Shown here: positions 47,843 to 55,415 of the stretch, one piece after another
Layout: each line of letters opens with the position of its first letter
Position numbering within the stretch: the first letter of the stretch is position 1
Assembly (NCBI GenBank): GCA_009691765.1
Contig: SIAO01000011.1
Coordinates: forward strand, 16,407 to 80,406
Reading direction: 5' to 3'
Source of the DNA: Planctomycetota bacterium
GTDB lineage: Bacteria > Planctomycetota > GCA-002687715
DNA length: 64,000 nucleotides
Translations under genes and position numbers: made by a program
Notes under the pieces: model-generated
What the model saw: the letters and a program-made list of their open reading frames with translations, nothing else
Databases searched by the model: none
Told to the model about the DNA's origin: nothing

Positions 47843-48247
47843 CTAACGCGGGATGTCGAAGGGGAACGCGCGCTTGATTCCTTCGGGGCGCTGCTCTGGA
47901 TGAAGCCCCGACAGCATCCAAACCACGCTCGCGGCGCACTCAGATTCCGTCGGCGCGCAACGCCGGTGGATCATTGCGCCATAGGCGAATCGGTCCGTGG
48001 AGAACGGCACCTGCGATTCTTTGTAGAAGAACGCAACCATGACGCCCATGTCTGGCGCGAACAATTTCAAACGCGCACGGTTGGGCTGTTCGGCGACCGG
48101 AATCGCGCAAGCAAGGTCAATTCCCGCGCGGTCTTGCCGCCAGTGAAAAAGCGCTGCGCTCGATTGCAAGGCGTGAAGCCAAGTTTGCAGTGCCACCACA
48201 TTGCCGTCCGGCGGTACTGCGAAATCTCCGGCAGGTGTCCGAATCAT
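47843..48247 (-). CDS. Small protein of unknown function, translationally coupled to the radical SAM gene
   Basis: ATG at 48247 overlaps the upstream TGA at 48246-48244 (ATGA); 134 aa starting MIRTPAGDFAVPPDG. ORF-track start 48358 lies inside the upstream gene. Confidence 0.6.
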   Translation of the reverse strand: MIRTPAGDFAVPPDGNVVALQTWLHALQSSAALFHWRQDRAGIDLACAIPVAEQPNRARLKLFAPDMGVMVAFFYKESQVPFSTDRFAYGAMIHRRCAPTESECAASVVWMLSGLHPEQRPEGIKRAFPFDIPR

Positions 48248-49512
48248 GGGCGCGACATCGTCGATAGTTGCGCAGGCTTCAAAGTGCCGCGCACCTGTTG
48301 CGGGCGCATGGCCCGCTTGAAATGCCGTTGCGCCAGCAGTTTCACCATGCGCAGCCACAAACGATCCAAGTGGAACGCGGGTGTGCGCGGCACGAGATAC
48401 TGAGCGTCATCAGGATTGACGATGAGCGACACTTCGATGTTGGGAGCCACACCGATGGGGATGCCGGCACGGCGGCAAGCCACATACATGTGACGCATGA
48501 TGGGCAGCATGTCTTCGTAGCGCGGCGACGGGTAATGCTCCATGTCCGAACCAACCACGGGGCGGAAGATGCAAACCGTCGGGAACGCACCGACACCCGT
48601 GATGTAGTCGATGGCTGCGAGCGTGGCTGCCACAGGTTCGACACCCGCGATGATCTCGCCACTGCATGCGCCCTTGGGCATGCGCGCTTGGCAGTATTCC
48701 ATGGCGCGGAAAAAAGCCTGTTGCCCTACGGTTTCTTCTTTGCCGGGCAACAATTCTGCAAACACTTCTGGAGTGTGAAACTCGTAGCAAAAGGAAAAGT
48801 GATCCGCGCCAAGGTCGCGCAACCAGTCGTATTGCCACAGTCCAGAACTGTCGCGCGGTGGCACAGCTTGAACACCGATCAACGCACCCACGCGTTCTTT
48901 CACTGCTTTGACATAGGGCGCGATCTGCTGCAGCCCACGCCCTTTCTGATACCCCGTGTTGAAATGCACGAAGGTGACACCAGATTCATCCTTGGCTCGT
49001 TGCGCAAGCTCCACCACATCTTCGATGGACTTCTCAGCCACTTCGTTGACGCCGACATTGAACCCTGTGGTGCAGAAGCGGCAGTTCTTCGCAGGCTCGC
49101 CGTACCAGTACATGCACGAGTTCGAAACATAGATGCCGAGATACGTCCCTTGCAGCACGCCAACTTCGCGCATCCGCGTGCCAGCCGAGGTCGTGCCTTC
49201 GTACCAGCGTGGTTCGGTCGGGAGACGCAACACATACACCTCGCCATTGCGAGCATCCGTGACTTCGTAGCGTCCCTCGCGCTTGCGCAACAAGTAGGGC
49301 GAGGAGCGCACGAAATCTTCCTCGACGGGCACATTCACCCACAGGTCTTTCAGGTTTCCTGGAATGATAATTTCAAGCCCGGAGCCAAGCCCAGCACGGG
49401 TCCGAGCGACTGGCCTACCGTCCTCGGCGATGCAGCAGGAAACATCCATGCGCACTCCGTGGCAGAACAGGTCGATCTCAAGTTCGCAGGGGTTCCTGCG
49501 GGGTGTGCTCAT
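48244..49512 (-). CDS. Radical SAM superfamily protein with non-canonical CX10CX2C motif
   Basis: CMYWYGEPAKNCRFC motif, then VTFVHFNTGYQKGRGLQQIAPYVKAVKE and a GEIIAGVEP segment consistent with a TIM-barrel radical SAM core. Confidence 0.78.
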   Translation of the reverse strand: MSTPRRNPCELEIDLFCHGVRMDVSCCIAEDGRPVARTRAGLGSGLEIIIPGNLKDLWVNVPVEEDFVRSSPYLLRKREGRYEVTDARNGEVYVLRLPTEPRWYEGTTSAGTRMREVGVLQGTYLGIYVSNSCMYWYGEPAKNCRFCTTGFNVGVNEVAEKSIEDVVELAQRAKDESGVTFVHFNTGYQKGRGLQQIAPYVKAVKERVGALIGVQAVPPRDSSGLWQYDWLRDLGADHFSFCYEFHTPEVFAELLPGKEETVGQQAFFRAMEYCQARMPKGACSGEIIAGVEPVAATLAAIDYITGVGAFPTVCIFRPVVGSDMEHYPSPRYEDMLPIMRHMYVACRRAGIPIGVAPNIEVSLIVNPDDAQYLVPRTPAFHLDRLWLRMVKLLAQRHFKRAMRPQQVRGTLKPAQLSTMSRP

Positions 49513-49605
49513 GCTCAGAAACGTAGCCACAGATGGCGCAACGCTCAATGCGCAGCCCATAGTGACCTAGCTTACGGATAAGATCGGGGCCCCCGGAACC
49601 ACCTC

Positions 49606-52038
49606 ATGGAAAGAATCAACATGCCCGTTGCCGTTGCAGCATTACTGATGCTTTCGTTGGGCCTTGTGCCAGCGCAAGACCCAAAGCCCGCGCAGGACAC
49701 CAGCGCCCTTGTAATGCGCCTTGCGACGGCGTCGCCCGAGAACTGCTGGCGCATCGTGAATGATCTTGTCGATCTCGGAGTGCAAGCTCGCCCAGCACTC
49801 AAGGCCGGTTTGACGGCTGCAGAACCCACAGTGCGTTATGGCGCAGCCCGTGCGCTTTGGCAGATCGACAGTGCGCCAGAGGCCGCGATCGTGCTGGCTG
49901 AGTTGGTGCGTAGCGAAGGCAATGAAGCGGTGTCGTTGCTCGCAGCAGATTTCATTGCCGATGAATCCATCGAAGCTGGCGCCACGGCCATTGCCGACCG
50001 CCTCACGCGAACCAAGGGCGCCGAGCGTGCCCGTCTCGCTCGTGACTTGTACGGCGCTTCCAAACAACATCGCGACGTAGCGCGACGCACCTTGCGCGCT
50101 TTGCGCAATGACGCTGAGCGTGAAACCGTGGAAGCGGCGGCCCTCGCGCTTGCGGACATCGGCGATGTCGATGCCGCGCGACCTGTGCTCGAAGCACTCA
50201 AAGACGACCCAGGCTTGCGCGGCAAGCTCGCGCGTCTTCACTTGTTCGCGGACCATCTGAAAGATCTCGTCGAACAAGCCGCCGCGCAAGGCACGCAGAG
50301 CAAGGCGCCTGATCTTCTCGATGAAGTGAAAGCCATGGTGCGCGAACTGCACCAAGAAGGCGACAAGTGGACGGACCGCGAGATGATGGAAGCGGCAGCA
50401 GGCGGCTTGTTGATGGCGCTCGATCCACACTCGGCTTACTTGCCCGTAGACGAACTTGAAGAGTGGGAATTCGATCTCAATCCCACTTACGGCGGCATCG
50501 GTGCCTATGTCAACCTCGACGACTCTCGGCGCATCTTCATTGTGCGCCCGATTTACAGCGGCCCCGCGTACAAAGACGACCTGAAGAGCGGCGACAAGAT
50601 CTTGAAAGTCGACGGCTGGGACACCATGGGCCACGAGCTCAATGAGATCACCAGTCGCATGAAGGGGCCATCAGGCACGAATGTGGTTTTGAATGTGCAC
50701 CGCCGTGGCTGGACCAAGCCACGCGACTTCTCGCTGCTTCGCGCGCAAATCCGCATTCCTACCGTCAACGCAGATCTGCTGCCCGGTGGGCTCGGTTATG
50801 TGCAAGTGACAACCTTTGGTGCCACCACCACCAACGAACTCGAGAACTCGCTGCGCGAACTCGAGCAACGCGGCATGAAAGCGCTCATTCTCGATCTGCG
50901 CTTCAACTCCGGCGGTTTCCTGAAGGCCGCGCAAGACATGGCCGGCAAGTTTTTGTCCGGCAAGCAAGAAGTGGTGTCGTGGGAAGGGCGCAATACGCGT
51001 CTCGCACCCAAGCGTCACCTCTACTCCACCGAACAAGATCATGTCCGTGACCTGCCGCTGGTAGTCCTTGTGAATCGCTATAGCGCATCGGCCTCGGAAA
51101 TCGTGTCCGGTGCGTTGCAGGATCACAAGCGCGCCATGCTCATCGGCGAGCGCACCTTCGGCAAAGGCTCTGTGCAGCGTTTCTTTCCTCTGCAGACCTT
51201 CCCCTCCGAGAGCTTCACAGACGAAGGCCGCTCCAACGGTTTCCACGATGAAGGTGAGGCCTACAAAGACGCCAACCACAACGGAGCTTGGGATGCAGGC
51301 GAATCCTACACGGACGCTGCAACTCGAAATGGTGACTGGGACAAAGGCGAGCCATACACCGACGCCAACAGCAACGGAGTGAAAGACGAGACCGAAGGCT
51401 TCGTCGACCAAAACGGTGACGGCCGCTGGCAAGGTCCAGAAGTGTTCGTGGACGCCAACGACAACAAGAAATACGACCGCGGCCCCGAATTGAAAATGAC
51501 CATCGCGCGCTACTTCCTTCCCTCAGGACGCAGCATTCACACGGAGCGTGATCGCAAGGGCAAAGTCATCGATAAGGGCGGCGTGCTGCCAGATGAAATC
51601 ATCTCTCAGCGTCCTTATGAGGGTTGGAAAGAAGAGGAGTTCACACGCATCCTCGAGACCAAGAAGTTGGAGGAGTTTGTGGACCAACTGGCCAAGACCA
51701 ATCCGACTTTGGCACGTGAGCTCGCTGAATCCGATGGGAAAGACGGTTTGCGCTATCCAGGCTTTGAAGCTCTGCGCGAGGCGCTTCAGACACCCTTGAA
51801 GCCAGACGACTTGCGCCGCCTCACGCGCGCACAGTTGCGCCGGGCCGCGGCCGACTTGCGCGGGCGTGAATACATCGCCGACATTCAAGAAGACCGTCAG
51901 CTACAACGCGCCATTCATACGGCACTGTCGCGCCTCGGCCTCACTATTGGTGACGTGGAGGCCTATGCCTTCTTGAAAGACAACATCCCGCAGCCAACAG
52001 ACCCGACCAAGGAAGAAGCCTCCGACACTGACATCTAG
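49606..52038 (+). CDS. Secreted S41 C-terminal processing peptidase with N-terminal HEAT-like region, PDZ domain and inserted Asp/Asn-rich calcium-binding-like repeats
   Basis: Signal peptide; GGIGAYVNLDD, PDZ-like AYKDDLKSGDKILKVDGWD, NRYSASASEIVSGALQDHKRAMLIGERTFGKGSVQ, LKMTIARYFLPSGRSIH. Confidence 0.93.
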   Translation: MERINMPVAVAALLMLSLGLVPAQDPKPAQDTSALVMRLATASPENCWRIVNDLVDLGVQARPALKAGLTAAEPTVRYGAARALWQIDSAPEAAIVLAELVRSEGNEAVSLLAADFIADESIEAGATAIADRLTRTKGAERARLARDLYGASKQHRDVARRTLRALRNDAERETVEAAALALADIGDVDAARPVLEALKDDPGLRGKLARLHLFADHLKDLVEQAAAQGTQSKAPDLLDEVKAMVRELHQEGDKWTDREMMEAAAGGLLMALDPHSAYLPVDELEEWEFDLNPTYGGIGAYVNLDDSRRIFIVRPIYSGPAYKDDLKSGDKILKVDGWDTMGHELNEITSRMKGPSGTNVVLNVHRRGWTKPRDFSLLRAQIRIPTVNADLLPGGLGYVQVTTFGATTTNELENSLRELEQRGMKALILDLRFNSGGFLKAAQDMAGKFLSGKQEVVSWEGRNTRLAPKRHLYSTEQDHVRDLPLVVLVNRYSASASEIVSGALQDHKRAMLIGERTFGKGSVQRFFPLQTFPSESFTDEGRSNGFHDEGEAYKDANHNGAWDAGESYTDAATRNGDWDKGEPYTDANSNGVKDETEGFVDQNGDGRWQGPEVFVDANDNKKYDRGPELKMTIARYFLPSGRSIHTERDRKGKVIDKGGVLPDEIISQRPYEGWKEEEFTRILETKKLEEFVDQLAKTNPTLARELAESDGKDGLRYPGFEALREALQTPLKPDDLRRLTRAQLRRAAADLRGREYIADIQEDRQLQRAIHTALSRLGLTIGDVEAYAFLKDNIPQPTDPTKEEASDTDI

Positions 52039-52046
52039 GCTGCACT

Positions 52047-52424
52047 TCAGGCGCTGTAGGACACCTCGAACGCGTCGCGAAAGATGTAGCCGCCGCTGAA
52101 ATCCTGTTTGGTGTCGGTGTCCTGCTTCGAAAGCAGGTTGGCCTCGATGAGTTCGAAGACAATTTCTCCAAAGTCCTCGGTGCGGTACACGCCGAGCAAC
52201 TCAAAAACCGTGCGCGCGAGGTAGCCGTAGCGTTCCGTCGCCATGTCGCGCATGCCCGCCAGCAACTGTTGCCCCGTGATGTGGCTGCGCTGGCCTGCTG
52301 CGGCGTGTTTGTGCACGCTGAACGTCACCGCAGCAAGCGTGAAGAGATAGGCCTCTACGCGATAACGCTTGCCGCGTTCCGCAACGGCTCGGACCTTCTC
52401 AAGGGCTTCGTTGACATCGCTCAT
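52047..52424 (-). CDS. Conserved hypothetical of the Planctomycetes/Verrucomicrobia (Minf_1886) type
   Basis: AYLFTLAAVTFSVHKH, HITGQQLLAGMRDMATERYGYLARTVFELLGVYRTEDFGEIVFELIEANLLSKQ. Start from ATG at 52424. Confidence 0.75.
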   Translation of the reverse strand: MSDVNEALEKVRAVAERGKRYRVEAYLFTLAAVTFSVHKHAAAGQRSHITGQQLLAGMRDMATERYGYLARTVFELLGVYRTEDFGEIVFELIEANLLSKQDTDTKQDFSGGYIFRDAFEVSYSA

Positions 52425-52458
52425 GCTGGCAACCTGCTGGATCTCGCCAGAGTTCTTA

Positions 52459-53469
52459 TCAGAAGCCCCGGACGACACCAACGGAGACCCTGCCCCCCAT
52501 GGCGACATGCGTGAGCACCGTCTGCGCTGCCACATTACTGTCCACCGCTTGGAGCGCCTGCAGCAGCTCTGCGCTACGCCTGTCGATCTCGACGGCGTCC
52601 ATGGATTCAAGTCCCGCGCTCGTAGGCAATCCTGCAGGTGTTTCCAGACCTTCCAGCGTGCGCCTCCGCAGGCGCAAGAGAAACAGCGCTGCTCTCAATA
52701 ACTGGCGCAAGCGCTCGCGAGTGTCTTCCATCTGCTTCTTGTCTTGTTCCAAGGTCGGATAGATCTCTTGAGCCGCAAGAAACGGAGCGCTGCGTGCCTC
52801 GAGCAAACGAACCGCCGGCGCCAGTTGTCCCGCGAAGTCAGCCCGCGCAAGTCCGAGAGCACGTCCAGGAGCCCCTTGCGCAGCAAGTGCCGCGAGATCG
52901 GCAGATACACCGCTGAACCCCTCGCGCGCAAGAAAAGCACTCAGTACGCCACGATCGAGTGGCCCGAGCCGCACGCGCACGCAACGCGAAACCAGCGTTT
53001 CCATGAGCGCGCCCAAAGCGCTGGCTGTGAGCAACAGATGGCTGCCCTCCGGCGGTTCTTCGAGCAGCTTCAAGAGCGCGTTGGCCGCTTCTTCAGTGAG
53101 CCGCTCCGCGTCCACGACAATTGCGACGCGCCGCGAGGCTTCCAGCGGTTTCATGCTGAATTCGCTACGCAGCGCACGCACGTGATCGATGCCAAGCTGA
53201 CGCTTGCCCTGCTCGCGTTGCAACAGCATCAAATCAGGATGCAGTCCTTGTCGCGCCCGCCACGCCGCGCGATCTGCAGAATCCACAAGGCCTTCGGAAT
53301 CTCCAAACATCAGTGCTTCCGCAAAGGCGAGTGCAAGCGTGCGCCGCCCGCTGCCTTCGGGGCCAGTAATGACGATGCCGTTGGGCACACGCCCACGACG
53401 GAGCATGGCACGGAAGAAAGTGCAGGCTTCAGCATGACCAACGACGCGCGCTAGTGGATCCTCGCGCAT
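52459..53469 (-). CDS. holB: DNA polymerase III delta' subunit-like AAA protein
   Basis: VVGHAEACTFFRAMLRRGRVPNGIVITGPEGSGRRTLALAFAEAL; VDAERLTEEAANALLKLLEEPPEGSHLLLTA; upstream of tmk. Confidence 0.85.
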   Translation of the reverse strand: MREDPLARVVGHAEACTFFRAMLRRGRVPNGIVITGPEGSGRRTLALAFAEALMFGDSEGLVDSADRAAWRARQGLHPDLMLLQREQGKRQLGIDHVRALRSEFSMKPLEASRRVAIVVDAERLTEEAANALLKLLEEPPEGSHLLLTASALGALMETLVSRCVRVRLGPLDRGVLSAFLAREGFSGVSADLAALAAQGAPGRALGLARADFAGQLAPAVRLLEARSAPFLAAQEIYPTLEQDKKQMEDTRERLRQLLRAALFLLRLRRRTLEGLETPAGLPTSAGLESMDAVEIDRRSAELLQALQAVDSNVAAQTVLTHVAMGGRVSVGVVRGF

Positions 53470-53472
53470 GAC

Positions 53473-54069
53473 TCAGAGCACCGCTTGCACCGCGGCGCGG
53501 GCCAGAAGTGCGGGTGGCAAAGTTGCATCGAGCACGCGGAACCGCGCTGGGTCGCGCGCTGCTTCGCGCAGATAACCGTCGCGCACGGCTTGCAAGAACG
53601 CGACACCTTTCGCTTCCATGCGATCGTGCTGGCGCTGAATCCTGCCGAGTGCGGTCTGCGGATTCAAATCGAAAAGCAGCACGCGATCTGGCAGCAATGC
53701 TCCCGTTGCGGCGAGATTCATGGCGCGCAGAGCCTCGACATCAGCTCCTCCGGCGTAACCTTGATACGCGAGCGTGGAGTACCACCAGCGATCGAGCAGC
53801 ACAGTTTCACCGCGCGCCAAGGCGGGACGAATCACGGTTTGCACCAACTCAGAGCGAGCCGCTGTGAACAAGCAAGCCTCAGTCCACGCGTTCAGTGCGC
53901 CGCTCGCGGGATCGATCAAAACGGTGCGCAACTTTTCGCCGAACACGGTGCCGCCGGGTTCGCGCAAACAGACGACCTGTTCACCACGTGCCTCGAGGCA
54001 AGCCCTCAGCACAGGAACGCAGCCGCTTTTTCCGGCTCCGTCCATGCCTTCCAGAACCAGTAGCGGCAT
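53473..54069 (-). CDS. tmk: Thymidylate kinase
   Basis: MPLLVLEGMDGAGKSGCVPVL, CLREPGGTVFGEKLRTVLID, LLDRWWYSTLAYQGYAGG, LLFDLNPQTALGRI. Confidence 0.9.
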   Translation of the reverse strand: MPLLVLEGMDGAGKSGCVPVLRACLEARGEQVVCLREPGGTVFGEKLRTVLIDPASGALNAWTEACLFTAARSELVQTVIRPALARGETVLLDRWWYSTLAYQGYAGGADVEALRAMNLAATGALLPDRVLLFDLNPQTALGRIQRQHDRMEAKGVAFLQAVRDGYLREAARDPARFRVLDATLPPALLARAAVQAVL

Positions 54070-54070
54070 A

Positions 54071-55396
54071 TCAGGCCTTGGGTTGAAACAGCCGACGGTC
54101 CACTTCGCGTGATAGCCGCGCAAGGACCGGACTGCTGCGAAAGTGCACGGCTTCGCGCTGCACCATTTGGTGCACGGCCGTGTGGCTGCGCTGACCGAGC
54201 CGTTCGCCGATCTGCTTCAACGTCAGTCCGGCCATTTCTTTCAACAAGAACGCGGCGGCGCCACGCGGCGGACTGAGCGTGCGCGTCTTCTTGCGCGAGA
54301 GGATCGACTCCAGCGGTACGGCGAAATGCTCGCACACCACGGCGAAGATGCAGCGCACGCGACGCTCACGCGGATCGCTCGGTCCTTGAATCTCGGAAAG
54401 GTGCTGGTCAAGGAACGCCTCGGTCACAGGAGCGCCACTCAATCCTGCGAATGCGTATGTCTTCTTCACCAGCAACTCGAGATCGCGCAACGACACATCC
54501 GTGCGTGCTGCGATGAGATCCACGGCCTCACTAGGAATGCGCGCCGGTCCGTATGCGAAACGCGCCCGCAAGATGGCGGCCATCTCGGCACGGCTTGGCG
54601 TGCCAAGACCCACGGTCATGCCGGAGCACAAGAGCGAAGCCAACACGGGATCCAAAGCACTCAACTGTGCGAGCGGAACCTGAGAGAACGCGAGCAGTTT
54701 CCCGCGCCGCATCAACAGTTCCTTCAACTGCAAACTCAGCTCGCGCTGCGTTGCGACTTTGCCCACGAGAGCTTGCACATCGTCGAGGATGACACAGTCA
54801 GCTCGCAAGAAGCCGCCGCGGAAATCGTTGATGTGACGCGAACGCTGCGCCCAACCGAAATCGCGCACAACTTTCTCGCCATTCAAAGCCAACACTCTGA
54901 GTGCCCGCGACATGGTGGATTGCGCCGCATCCGCTAGATGCGTCTTGCCGCTCGATGTCGACCCGCAGACCAACAAAGGGTTCAGCATCGGCTGACGCCC
55001 TTCCATGAAGTGGCGCAGCGCCTTCAGGGCGGCTGCCGAGCCCGCTGTAGGAGCGAATTCCTCGAATCCTCGGCCGGGTCGTGGCGCGCGGCTGCGCCGA
55101 GCTTGTTCCTTGTCGGCTTGAGTCTCCGCGCTGGCAGACACCGCAGCGGCATGCACCAGCACTTCGATCTTCATCGTGGCGCCGAATTCGGCAGCGACGA
55201 GACGCTCCAACTGGCTGCCGAAACTGGTGGTGATCCACTCGCGGGTCGTCACGTTAGGCACGCCGAGCTGCAACGTGCCACGCTTCAGTTCTACAAAACG
55301 AGCACGCACGAACCACAGCTTCCAAGCTGCGTCCCCGATGCTGGCGCGCATGAGTTCCAACACTCGTGCACAACGACTGTGAATCACCGCGTCCAT
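54071..55396 (-). CDS. DnaA-like protein, divergent
   Basis: N-term domain I-like WKLWF...LQLGVPNVTTREWI; Walker A CGSTSSGKTHL; Walker B CVILDDVQAL; C-term LTLKQIGERLGQRSHTAVHQMV like DnaA domain IV. Confidence 0.85.
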   Translation of the reverse strand: MDAVIHSRCARVLELMRASIGDAAWKLWFVRARFVELKRGTLQLGVPNVTTREWITTSFGSQLERLVAAEFGATMKIEVLVHAAAVSASAETQADKEQARRSRAPRPGRGFEEFAPTAGSAAALKALRHFMEGRQPMLNPLLVCGSTSSGKTHLADAAQSTMSRALRVLALNGEKVVRDFGWAQRSRHINDFRGGFLRADCVILDDVQALVGKVATQRELSLQLKELLMRRGKLLAFSQVPLAQLSALDPVLASLLCSGMTVGLGTPSRAEMAAILRARFAYGPARIPSEAVDLIAARTDVSLRDLELLVKKTYAFAGLSGAPVTEAFLDQHLSEIQGPSDPRERRVRCIFAVVCEHFAVPLESILSRKKTRTLSPPRGAAAFLLKEMAGLTLKQIGERLGQRSHTAVHQMVQREAVHFRSSPVLARLSREVDRRLFQPKA

Positions 55397-55415
55397 CAAC
55401 CGCCCGTCGCCTCCA

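Noticed and set aside
48268-49581. 437-aa plus-strand ORF opposite the radical SAM gene
   Set aside because: Mirror ORF caused by GC3-biased codons; the minus-strand frame has coherent domain motifs and this frame has none.
52459-53469. P-loop GPEGSGRRTLA in delta' lacking the Lys
   Set aside because: Delta' subunits are often ATPase-inactive, so a degenerate Walker A there is expected.
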